NCBI GenBank assembly: GCA_017856115.1
Contig: JAFMFM010000020.1
Coordinates: forward strand, 1 to 32,690
Reading direction: 5' to 3'
Length of the DNA stretch: 32,690 nucleotides
From: Actinomycetota bacterium
GTDB taxonomy: Bacteria > Actinomycetota > Acidimicrobiia > Acidimicrobiales > Ilumatobacteraceae
Part shown: positions 8,007 to 15,593 of the stretch, in pieces
Position numbering within the stretch: position 1 is the first letter of the stretch
Layout: each line of letters begins with the position of its first letter
The notes under the pieces: generated by a model
Seen by the model: only the letters and a program-made list of their open reading frames with translations
Database searches by the model: none
Told to the model about the DNA's origin: nothing
Made by a program: the position numbers and the translations under genes

Positions 8007-8022
8007 GGCTGCTCCCGAGGTG

Positions 8023-8028
8023 AGTGTA
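8023..8028 (-). promoter_or_regulatory. Possible -10 of plsY
   Basis: TACACT on the minus strand, 17-22 bases before the plsY ATG, would give a leader of about 10 bases carrying the GGGAG ribosome-binding sequence. It lies in the 60-base gap after the LCP gene. Confidence 0.35.
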
Positions 8029-8066
8029 GTTGTTGCCGTCGTTTCGAAGGTGTTGCGGGAGGCGAA

Positions 8067-9377
8067 CTAGCGGCACGCTGGATCGTTCGGTGGAAACACT
8101 CCAAGACGCTCTTGCACGGGGAGCGGTGGCAACGTGGTGTCGGTGGTCGCCACCTCATCGTTCCCGTCCATGCGGGAGAGTAGGCCAGCCAGCACCTGTG
8201 CTACGGGTGCGATGCTGATGGTTGCGCTACGCAGTGATGGTGCACCGGCGGCATCGCCCTCGGTACCTAGGTCCTCAGACGGTCCGGACGGATCCAGTGA
8301 ACCGCGAAATATCGCGAAGATGGCCTGCATCGATTCCGTGTCGATCACCGGGATGAGCACGGACTCTCCACCGATTCGCCGCATCGACCATTCCACCGTG
8401 TACGAACTCACGCCGCTGGTGTCCAGGTTGCGCATCGCCTGGGCCAGGCTGAGGAGATCACGCGGAGTGAGACGATCATCCGTAATCACACGGGTGAGCG
8501 CCACGTTGAGCAGCGCATTTGCGGTTGCCGGGTTGGTGGTGCCGCGGTCCAGTGCACGTTGCATGGAACGTCGCAGAAAATCCTGTTGTCGGTTGATTCG
8601 TCCGATGTCGCCGGTCGGGTCGCTCGACCACTTCTGTTTGGTTTCGTCGAAGTAGCGGTATCCGGTTCGCGAACGGACGTATGCGAGGGCTTGTGAGCCG
8701 CGCAGTTCCACGCATCCGGGACCAACCTCGCGGAATCCGACCTTTTCGTCCTTGGTGCGGTAGGCGAAGGGAATCTTCACGCCGCCGACGGAATCAACGA
8801 TCTCCTTGAATGCACACAGGTTGACGTTGACGTAGTGGTCGATGGGTACGCCGAAGTTGTCGTTGATCGTTCGAATGAGGCGATTCGGGTCCTTGCTGTC
8901 GAATGCCGAATTGATGCGTGCTTGTCGCGTGGTGCCGGCGATGCTCACCCACAGGTCGCGAGGAAAGGACAGGACGGCAACGTCGTTGATCGTGGGGTCG
9001 ACGCGCAACACCATGATGGTGTCGGATCGCTCACCGAACGATTCTCGATCGCCGATACCTCCGGCGGTTCCATCACCCTTGTCGGGGCACGCGCCGTTGT
9101 CGGATCCGGTGAGGAGGAAATTCTTGGCGCGCAACGAACTGGTGTCGTACTCCCAACCATCCACCGGAGCGCCATCCGGTGTGGTCGCCGGCGTGGTTGC
9201 TTCGTCGATGCTCACCACCAGTCGCTCGCCGACCTTGTTGTTGGCCCAAAGTACGAGCAAGCCCGTGACGATGAGTGCACTCGCGACAACCAGGTTCACC
9301 CCGAGCACCACCAGTTGCGACCTCGGACGCGTGGCACCGTGCGATCGAGTGGCCATCGAGTGGTTGGCCCCGCTCAT
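8067..9377 (-). CDS. LytR-CpsA-Psr (LCP) family cell-wall glycopolymer ligase
   Basis: Membrane-anchored phosphotransferase family that attaches lipid-linked glycopolymers (arabinogalactan or teichoic-acid-like) to peptidoglycan. The 436-residue protein has one N-terminal transmembrane segment (about residues 22-44) and an extracytoplasmic LCP domain with ERSDTIMVLRVDP, SFPRDLWVSI, RINSAF and the later GSQALAYVRSR, the Asp and Arg residues that coordinate Mg and pyrophosphate. The C-terminal 80 residues are Ser/Pro/Asp-rich and probably disordered. Its ATG overlaps the valS stop by four bases (ATGA), so its translation depends on a tRNA synthetase gene. The polymer it transfers is not known from sequence. 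Confidence 0.9.
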   Translation of the reverse strand: MSGANHSMATRSHGATRPRSQLVVLGVNLVVASALIVTGLLVLWANNKVGERLVVSIDEATTPATTPDGAPVDGWEYDTSSLRAKNFLLTGSDNGACPDKGDGTAGGIGDRESFGERSDTIMVLRVDPTINDVAVLSFPRDLWVSIAGTTRQARINSAFDSKDPNRLIRTINDNFGVPIDHYVNVNLCAFKEIVDSVGGVKIPFAYRTKDEKVGFREVGPGCVELRGSQALAYVRSRTGYRYFDETKQKWSSDPTGDIGRINRQQDFLRRSMQRALDRGTTNPATANALLNVALTRVITDDRLTPRDLLSLAQAMRNLDTSGVSSYTVEWSMRRIGGESVLIPVIDTESMQAIFAIFRGSLDPSGPSEDLGTEGDAAGAPSLRSATISIAPVAQVLAGLLSRMDGNDEVATTDTTLPPLPVQERLGVFPPNDPACR

Positions 9378-11998
9378 GATCCTTGCGCGAGCGTGACGTT
9401 GATCGACAAGTGGTCACCATTGACGATGTTGAGTTCGGTGACGTTACCCGCATTTACCAAGTCCACCTTCGCCTGCGCGATGATTTCGGCGCGGGCGGGG
9501 TCCGTCTTGACCACAACCAGCGATACTTCGGCGCGTTGCGAGACCTTGGCTTCGGTCTTGCTACGACGAATGTCTGCGAGCACGTTGCAGACCGTGTCGA
9601 GAAACAGGTCGGCATCCGTCGTGCCGTGAGCGGCGGACGTCGTCGTGATGGTCGGCCAGGCTGCGCGGTGCACGCTGTCGTCATGCCACCACGACCACAC
9701 TTCGTCGGTACAGAACGGCATGTGTGGAGCAAGGAGACGTTGCATCACGCTCATTGCTCGAGTGAGGGCGTTGCGCGCCGACCGTGACTCGGGGGAGATG
9801 TCGACCATTGCCGGCACTCCGTGTTCTCCGCCCACCCCGTACGCTCGCGTCTTCACCAGTTCCACGTAGTCGTCGCAGAACCACCAGAAGAATTCCTCGG
9901 TGCGCTCCAGGGCACGCGCATAGTCGAGCTCCTCGAATGCAGCGGTTGCATCGGCCGTTACTTGCGAGAGCCGTTCGAGCATGGCGAGGTCGATGGGTTG
10001 ATTGATGTCTCCACGAGATCCGGCATCCGGACCTTCGCCATCGATTCCTTCGAAACTCAGCACCAGCCTGGTGACGTTCAGCAACTTGTTGGCCAGCTTT
10101 CCGCCGACCTTCATCTGGTCTTCGCTGAATGCGGTGTCGACGCCTGGTCGCGCGGATGCCGCCCAGTAGCGAACGGCGTCACTGCCGTACTTGTCGAACA
10201 AGTCGATGGGTGTCACCACGTTGCCCTTCGACTTGGACATCTTCTTTCGGTCTGGATCCAGAATCCACCCGGAGAGGGCGGCGCGTTTCCAGGGGCTCGC
10301 ACCGTGCGCGAAGTGCGATCGAACGGTGGTGGAGAACAGCCATGTGCGGATGATGTCGTGGCCTTGTGGCCGCATGTCCATGGGGAAGACACGAGCAAAC
10401 AATTCGTCACCATCCACCCAGTGCGATGCAATCTGTGGAGTGAGTGATGACGTCGCCCAGGTATCCATTACGTCGGGATCGCCGACGAAGCCACCGGCGA
10501 CACCGCGCTGTTCGGCCGTGAAACCATCGGGCACATCGGTGCTCGGATCGACCGGGAGTTGGTCGCGGTTCGGCACCAACGGTGTGGAGTAGTCGGGTAT
10601 TCCGTCGGCATTGAGGCGGTACCACAGCGGAATCGGCACCCCGAAGTATCGCTGACGTGATACCAACCAGTCACCATTCAACCCCTGCACCCAGTTGGAG
10701 TAGCGATGCTTCATGTGGTCGGGGTACCACGCGATCTCCTCGCCGCGGGCGAGCAACGCCGACCGCAACGATTCGTCCCGCCCACCATTGCGGATGTACC
10801 ACTGGCGACTGGTGACGATTTCCAGCGGGCGATCCCCTTTTTCGTAGAACTTCACCGGGTGCGTGATGGCACGCGGCTCGGCCCTCAAGTCGCCGGACTC
10901 GCGCAATGATTCGACGATTGCACTCTGCGCCTGCTTCACCGATTTTCCGGCCAATGTTGCGTACTGGGCGCGTCCACGATCGGAAACGATCGCGCCGGGT
11001 GGTTCGGCAAGTATTCGGCCGTCACGTCCGATGATGGCACGAGTAGGAAGATCGAACTCGCGCCACCACACCACGTCGGTGAGATCACCGAAGGTGCAGA
11101 TCATGGCGATGCCGGTGCCCTTGTCTGGCTGGGCGAGGGGATGTGGGTACACCCCGACTTCGACATCGAACAAAGGGGAACGAACGGTCTTGCCGAAGAG
11201 CGGCGCGTAACGCGCATCGTCGGGATGAGCGACCAAACCAACACAGGCTGGGATCAACTCCGGACGCGTGGTTTCGATGACGACGTCGCCATTCGGACCG
11301 TGGAATGACACCGCGTGATAAGCACCGGGTCGTTCGCGATCCTCCAACTCTGCTTGCGCAACGGCGGTGCCGAAGTCCACGTCCCACAGCGTTGGTGCTT
11401 CCTGTGTGTAGGCCTCGCCGCGCGCCAAGTTGTCGAGAAATGCCTGCTGCGAGGTACGGCGTGCGTGTTCGGAGATGGTGGTGTACAACAAGGTCCAATC
11501 CACCGAGAGACCGAGTCGTCGGAAGAGGTCCTCGAAGACCTGCTCATCTTGTGCAGTGAGTTCGTCGCACAACTCGATGAAGTTCGGGCGCGACACCGGT
11601 ACGGCTCGGTGATCCTTGGGTGGATTGCCGCGAAACGGCGGAGTGAAGCCGGCAATGTAGGGCAGCGAGGGATCGCACGTCACACCGAAATAGTTCTGCA
11701 CTCGTCGCTCGGTCGGAAGACCGTTGTCGTCCCAACCCATCGGGTAAAACACGTGCTTGCCTCGCATGCGCTGATAACGGGCAATGGTGTCGGTATGGGT
11801 GTAGGAAAACACGTGTCCCATGTGCAGTGAACCACTCACGGTGGGGGGTGGTGTATCGATGGCGAACACGGTGTCGCGCGTGGCGGTGCGATCGAATGCG
11901 TAGACGTTGTTGTCGCTCCAGCGTTCGATGAAACGGGCTTCCACCCCGGAGAGTGTCGGTTTCTCGGGAACTCTGCGCGTCGGGGAACCGTTCGACAT
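9374..11998 (-). CDS. valS: Valyl-tRNA synthetase
   Basis: Class I aminoacyl-tRNA synthetase charging tRNA-Val, 874 residues. Visible motifs are PPPTVSGSLHMGH with the HIGH-type signature HMGH (59-62), an editing domain around GDVVIETTRPELIPACVG, SRQWYIRNG, DVMDTWATSS, and KKMSKSKGNV with KMSKS at 586-590. The sequence style (TVSGSLHMGHVFSYTHTD) is closer to the archaeal-like second bacterial ValRS type than to E. coli ValS. A C-terminal coiled-coil-like tail ends the protein. GAGAG lies 3-8 bases before the ATG, and TACCGT at -15 to -10 may be the -10 of a very short leader. It is divergent from cysS and overlaps the LCP gene downstream. Confidence 0.97.
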   Translation of the reverse strand: MSNGSPTRRVPEKPTLSGVEARFIERWSDNNVYAFDRTATRDTVFAIDTPPPTVSGSLHMGHVFSYTHTDTIARYQRMRGKHVFYPMGWDDNGLPTERRVQNYFGVTCDPSLPYIAGFTPPFRGNPPKDHRAVPVSRPNFIELCDELTAQDEQVFEDLFRRLGLSVDWTLLYTTISEHARRTSQQAFLDNLARGEAYTQEAPTLWDVDFGTAVAQAELEDRERPGAYHAVSFHGPNGDVVIETTRPELIPACVGLVAHPDDARYAPLFGKTVRSPLFDVEVGVYPHPLAQPDKGTGIAMICTFGDLTDVVWWREFDLPTRAIIGRDGRILAEPPGAIVSDRGRAQYATLAGKSVKQAQSAIVESLRESGDLRAEPRAITHPVKFYEKGDRPLEIVTSRQWYIRNGGRDESLRSALLARGEEIAWYPDHMKHRYSNWVQGLNGDWLVSRQRYFGVPIPLWYRLNADGIPDYSTPLVPNRDQLPVDPSTDVPDGFTAEQRGVAGGFVGDPDVMDTWATSSLTPQIASHWVDGDELFARVFPMDMRPQGHDIIRTWLFSTTVRSHFAHGASPWKRAALSGWILDPDRKKMSKSKGNVVTPIDLFDKYGSDAVRYWAASARPGVDTAFSEDQMKVGGKLANKLLNVTRLVLSFEGIDGEGPDAGSRGDINQPIDLAMLERLSQVTADATAAFEELDYARALERTEEFFWWFCDDYVELVKTRAYGVGGEHGVPAMVDISPESRSARNALTRAMSVMQRLLAPHMPFCTDEVWSWWHDDSVHRAAWPTITTTSAAHGTTDADLFLDTVCNVLADIRRSKTEAKVSQRAEVSLVVVKTDPARAEIIAQAKVDLVNAGNVTELNIVNGDHLSINVTLAQGS

Positions 11999-12082
11999 GC
12001 TCTCTCAACGGTAGTGGCGAACAACATGCTGACCCCCGACGTGTCTCGGTGCGTGTTACCGCTCGATTCGTAGGATTATTGC
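11999..12082. promoter_or_regulatory. Divergent promoter region valS/cysS
   Basis: This 84-base spacer holds promoters for two tRNA synthetases. Minus strand: TACCGT (12013 down to 12008) at -15 to -10 of valS. Plus strand: TAGGAT (12071-12076) at exactly -12 to -7 of the cysS GTG. No T-box, long leader or attenuator is visible. Confidence 0.6.
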
Positions 12083-13438
12083 GTGTTCGCGCTCTATGAC
12101 ACCCTGACGCGCGAGGTTCGACCGCTGGAAATGCGCGAGCCGGGCAAGCTTGGCGTGTATCTGTGTGGTCCAACCGTCTACGGCCCGCCGCACCTGGGGC
12201 ACGGTCGAGCCACGTTGGTGTACGACATCTTGCGCAGGTATCTCGAGTGGCGAGGTATCGACGTGAGACTGGTCTCCAACATCACGGACATCGACGACAA
12301 GATCATTGATCGCGCCAATCGGGAGAACCGACCTTGGCAGGACATCACGCACAAATGCGAGTCGGTGTGGTTCGATGCGATGGGTCGTCTTGGCGTGAAG
12401 CGTCCGACGGACGTTCCACATGCAACTGACTACGTGGAGCAGATGGTACGCATGATCGGCACACTCGTCGAGCGCGGTGCTGCGTACACCACCAGTGACG
12501 GCGTGTACCTCTCCGTACAGAGCGTGTCCGACTATGGCGCATTGGCACATCAATCGTTGGACGACATGCTTGCCGGCGGTGGTGACCGCGACGTGCTCGG
12601 CGCCCAAGAGAAACGCCACTCCGCCGACTTTGCACTGTGGAAGTTCTCCAAGCCCGGAGAGCCGGCCTGGCCGTCGCCGTGGGGCGATGGTCGGCCTGGA
12701 TGGCACAGCGAGTGCGTGGTGATGAGTCTGGAGTTGTTGGGGGAAGGGTTCGACCTGCACTGTGGTGGTGCCGACCTGCGGTTTCCGCACCACGAGAACG
12801 AACGCGCACAAGCCGTGGCACTTGGCAAGCAATTCGCACGACATTGGATGCACAACGGCTTCGTCGTCGACCTCGAGGGCGAAAAGATGTCGAAGAGTTT
12901 GGGCAACGTGACCAACTTGTTGGACCTGCTCGATCAGTTCGATCCGCGTGCGTATCGAATGTTGCTGCTGCAAACGCACTATCGCTCGCCGGTGAAGGTG
13001 GGGCAGGACAACATCGATGCCTCGGTGAAGGCACTCTCAGGACTCGACTCGTTCGTGGCACGAAGCGCGGGGCGAAACGCACCGGGTGACGCCGACACGA
13101 TGGCCCGATTCGTTCAGATCATGGACAACGACCTCGACACACCGAACGCCATGGCGCTCGTTTTCGACACGGTGCGGCGTGCCAATATCGCGATCGACGC
13201 AGGCGATTCTGCCGCCGACGCGCTCGTCGGCGCGGTACGTGAGATGTGCAGTGCGTTGGGTCTTGAACTTGGTTCCACGGGTGAGGTCGCGACTGATGCA
13301 CGAGCGCTGGCGGATGCCCTCGACGCGGCTCGCTCGGCGAAAGATTTCGTGCGAGCCGATGCACTGCGCGCCGAGTTGCAGGCACTCGGTTACGTGGTGG
13401 AAACCACCAAAGCGGGTACATCACTTCGTCGTGCTTGA
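12083..13438 (+). CDS. cysS: Cysteinyl-tRNA synthetase
   Basis: Class I synthetase charging tRNA-Cys, 451 residues (E. coli CysS is about 460). The N-terminus has the zinc ligand in YLCGPTVYG followed by the HIGH-type HLGHGR. Other zinc-site residues lie in WHSECVVMS and GADLRFPHHENERAQ, and the KMSKS loop is in EGEKMSKSLGNV. A C-terminal DALR-type helical domain follows. The related mycothiol ligase MshC is an alternative, but the full length, GPTVY motif and C-terminal domain favour CysS. The start is GTG at 12083, fixed by TAGGAT at -12 to -7. No Shine-Dalgarno is present. Confidence 0.95.
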   Translation: MFALYDTLTREVRPLEMREPGKLGVYLCGPTVYGPPHLGHGRATLVYDILRRYLEWRGIDVRLVSNITDIDDKIIDRANRENRPWQDITHKCESVWFDAMGRLGVKRPTDVPHATDYVEQMVRMIGTLVERGAAYTTSDGVYLSVQSVSDYGALAHQSLDDMLAGGGDRDVLGAQEKRHSADFALWKFSKPGEPAWPSPWGDGRPGWHSECVVMSLELLGEGFDLHCGGADLRFPHHENERAQAVALGKQFARHWMHNGFVVDLEGEKMSKSLGNVTNLLDLLDQFDPRAYRMLLLQTHYRSPVKVGQDNIDASVKALSGLDSFVARSAGRNAPGDADTMARFVQIMDNDLDTPNAMALVFDTVRRANIAIDAGDSAADALVGAVREMCSALGLELGSTGEVATDARALADALDAARSAKDFVRADALRAELQALGYVVETTKAGTSLRRA

Positions 13439-13484
13439 ACGGAGCCACGACAGCCACGCCACATGGAGAGTTGCTACTCGCTGG

Positions 13485-13490
13485 TAACTT
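13485..13490 (+). promoter_or_regulatory. -10 hexamer of acyl-CoA dehydrogenase 1 (leaderless)
   Basis: TAACTT lies at -12 to -7 of the ATG at 13497, in the 58-base gap after cysS. This indicates a separate promoter. The GGGG just before the ATG is too close to act as a Shine-Dalgarno. Confidence 0.6.
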
Positions 13491-13496
13491 GGGGAC

Positions 13497-14711
13497 ATGG
13501 CCGAATTTTCCCTTGCGCTCAATGACGATCAGCTCCAACTGAAGGACTGGATACACGAGTTCGCAGTCGACGTCATTCGACCGGCAGCACACGAGTGGGA
13601 CGAGCGCGAAGAGTTCCCCTGGCCGATCGTGCAAGAAGCAGCAAAGATCGGCTTGTACGGAATCGACTTCATCATGAATGCGATGGGCGACCAGAGCGGA
13701 CTGACGCTTCCGGTGGCGATCGAGGAGATCTTCTGGGGAGATGCCGGTATCGGCATGGCAATCATGGGTTCGGGGTTGGCAGCGGCCGGAATCGCTGGCA
13801 ACGGCACTCCAGAGCAAGTGATGGAGTGGGTGCCGCAATGTTACGGCACCGCCGACGACGTGAAGATCGGCGCGTTCTGCGTGAGTGAGCCGGATGCAGG
13901 TAGCGACGTGAGCTCCCTGCGCACCCGTGCCGTGTACGACGAAGCGACCGACGAGTGGGTATTGAACGGCACCAAGGCATGGATCACCAACGGTGGCATC
14001 GCGAACGTGCACGTGGTGGTTGCAGCCGTCGACCCCGAGTTGAAGGGCCGTGGACAGGCAAGTTTCGTCGTTCCGCCGGGAACCAAGGGACTCTCACAAG
14101 GCCAGAAGTATCTGAAGCACGGCATCAAGGCGTCGCACACTGCCGAAGTGGTGCTCGACGACGTGCGCGTGCCGGGGCGGTGCTTGCTCGGTGGAAAGGA
14201 GAAGTTGGACGCCAAGCTGGCGCGTGCTCGCGAGAAAGGCAAGTCGGGTGAGGCGCAACCGGCGATGAAGACGTTCGAAGCCACACGCCCTGCGGTGGGT
14301 GCTCAAGCACTCGGTATCGCGCGAGCGGCGTACGAGTACGCGCTCGACTATGCGAAAGAGCGCAAGGCGTTCGGCAAGCCCATCATCATGCACCAAGCGA
14401 TTGCCTTCAAACTCGCCAACATGATCACCCGTGTTGATGCATCGCGGTTGTTGATTTGGCGTGCGGCCTGGTTGGCCAGGAACGGTGGCTTCAAGAACGG
14501 TGAAGGTTCGATGAGCAAGTACTACGCGTCGGAAACAGCCGTTCGTGTAACCGAGGAGGCCATCCAGATCCTCGGTGGTTATGGCTACACGCGCGAGTAT
14601 CCGGTGGAACGCTGGCACCGCGACGCCAAGATTCACACCATCTTCGAGGGCACCTCAGAGATTCAGCAGCTGGTGATCGCCCGCGCAATCAGCGGGATGC
14701 GGGTGGAGTAA
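13497..14711 (+). CDS. Acyl-CoA dehydrogenase 1
   Basis: FAD flavoenzyme that introduces the alpha-beta double bond in acyl-CoA, passing electrons to ETF. The 404-residue protein has the N-terminal helical domain, FCVSEPDAGSDVSSLRT and WVLNGTKAWITNGG of the middle beta domain, and the C-terminal GGYGYTREYPVERWHRDAKI. IFEGTSEIQ supplies the expected catalytic base, Glu384. An extra Lys/Arg/Glu-rich loop at about 235-265 (KLDAKLARAREKGKSG) precedes the helix that normally follows the beta domain. Substrate chain length cannot be judged. The last 23 bases overlap the convergent membrane-protein gene. Confidence 0.93.
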   Translation: MAEFSLALNDDQLQLKDWIHEFAVDVIRPAAHEWDEREEFPWPIVQEAAKIGLYGIDFIMNAMGDQSGLTLPVAIEEIFWGDAGIGMAIMGSGLAAAGIAGNGTPEQVMEWVPQCYGTADDVKIGAFCVSEPDAGSDVSSLRTRAVYDEATDEWVLNGTKAWITNGGIANVHVVVAAVDPELKGRGQASFVVPPGTKGLSQGQKYLKHGIKASHTAEVVLDDVRVPGRCLLGGKEKLDAKLARAREKGKSGEAQPAMKTFEATRPAVGAQALGIARAAYEYALDYAKERKAFGKPIIMHQAIAFKLANMITRVDASRLLIWRAAWLARNGGFKNGEGSMSKYYASETAVRVTEEAIQILGGYGYTREYPVERWHRDAKIHTIFEGTSEIQQLVIARAISGMRVE

Positions 14712-15237
14712 CACATTCACCTTGTCGAGCGAAGGTCTGGTGACTGGCCAAGGCGAGACCGCCCCAGATGACGACGAGCCCGAAAACGCCGAGCCACCAA
14801 CGCCACGACCAACCGTGGTCATCGTAGATCTGCACGGCAACGAACACCGCCGGGGCTGACGCAACAAGGCCGAGCAGCAATCGGTAGGTGGATTTCCACT
14901 CACTTCGATGGATTGCCAGTCCGCCAAGAATCACCGTTGGTGCCAGGATTCCCCCCGCACCAAAGAAGAGCGGCAGCGTTCCCAAGACACCGAATGTACG
15001 TGTCAACGAAACGGTCCATCGCCGCGACGTGCGATGTCGCACGACGATGACGACTCCCTGGGTGAACCCCCACAACGTGAAGCCCCCGACGATGAACATC
15101 GTTCCAGTCCAACTGAATTCAGGATCGTTGGAGATGAGGCGCATCCAGCACCGAGCGACGACGCCGAGCAGTGCTCCGGCAATCAAGCTGCGCGTCAGGA
15201 CTGTTGCCACTGGTGTCCGGAGGCTCGCCAGTGGCAT
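14689..15237 (-). CDS. Small integral membrane protein of unknown function
   Basis: A 182-residue protein I do not recognise. It shows about five hydrophobic segments (roughly residues 15-33, 43-66, 80-105, 118-138 and 145-165) separated by short basic loops such as RHRTSRRW. There is no signal cleavage site or catalytic motif. Codon use and the continuous membrane pattern argue that it is real. It starts 35 bases after the EthD gene stop on the same strand, has no leaderless -10 of its own, and probably shares that transcript. Its 3' end overlaps the end of acyl-CoA dehydrogenase 1 by 23 bases. Confidence 0.7.
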   Translation of the reverse strand: MPLASLRTPVATVLTRSLIAGALLGVVARCWMRLISNDPEFSWTGTMFIVGGFTLWGFTQGVVIVVRHRTSRRWTVSLTRTFGVLGTLPLFFGAGGILAPTVILGGLAIHRSEWKSTYRLLLGLVASAPAVFVAVQIYDDHGWSWRWWLGVFGLVVIWGGLALASHQTFARQGECVTPPASR

Positions 15238-15272
15238 CGGCGTCGCGGCGTAACGAGCGCGTTGCAGTTTCG

Positions 15273-15560
15273 TTAGCCGACGATTTCGGAGATTTGCATC
15301 ACGGGTGCGATGTTGGTGTAGTTGGCCACGTCGGTCATGACGTCACCCGTGAGTGGTGAACCCATCGCGGCATTGAAGGCATCCATCGATGCGAACGTCA
15401 CGTGTACTGCGGCGACGTGCGGCCCATTGACACCCTTTTCGACCATGGTGGAGACTGGGTTCCAGGCCTTTTGTACGAGCGGTACGTGCGTATTGCGGTA
15501 GTAGTCGTGGTCGAAGGTGGATCCTTCGCTCGATGGGTAGTACACGCTCACTTGGATCAT
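15273..15560 (-). CDS. EthD-family protein
   Basis: A 95-residue ferredoxin-like-fold protein of the EthD family. It opens with IQVSVYYPSSEGSTFDHDYYRNTHVPLV, the typical pattern of a strand, then D-x-D-Y-Y and H-x-P-L, and ends with NIAPVMQISEIVG. EthD proteins are small dimeric alpha-beta barrels; one is needed alongside a P450 system in ether degradation, and others are decarboxylases or cyclases. It is divergent from a Baeyer-Villiger-type monooxygenase across 33 bases, which suggests that both act on the same compound. TACGGT lies at -13 to -8 of its ATG, one base off the leaderless spacing. Confidence 0.8.
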   Translation of the reverse strand: MIQVSVYYPSSEGSTFDHDYYRNTHVPLVQKAWNPVSTMVEKGVNGPHVAAVHVTFASMDAFNAAMGSPLTGDVMTDVANYTNIAPVMQISEIVG

Positions 15561-15593
15561 GTCGTCGACCGTATCATCACGTACTCTGACGTC
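15561..15593. promoter_or_regulatory. Divergent leaderless promoters EthD/monooxygenase
   Basis: Plus strand: TACTCT (15582-15587) is at -12 to -7 of the monooxygenase GTG at 15594. Minus strand: TACGGT (15573 down to 15568) is at -13 to -8 of the EthD ATG. The 33-base spacer leaves no room for ribosome-binding leaders, so expression is probably linked. Confidence 0.6.

Noticed and set aside
12056-12979. Minus-strand open frame of 307 codons opposite cysS
   Set aside because: It lies wholly over conserved cysS motifs, without promoter, ribosome-binding site or recognisable domain.
13119-14012. Minus-strand open frame of 297 codons across cysS and acyl-CoA dehydrogenase 1
   Set aside because: It spans the ends of two real genes and the acyl-CoA dehydrogenase promoter. 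Low-complexity His/Arg-rich translation.
15402-15593. N-terminal extension of the Baeyer-Villiger monooxygenase
   Set aside because: It is antisense to the EthD gene, and the GTG at 15594 has a perfectly spaced -10. The extension has no domain.
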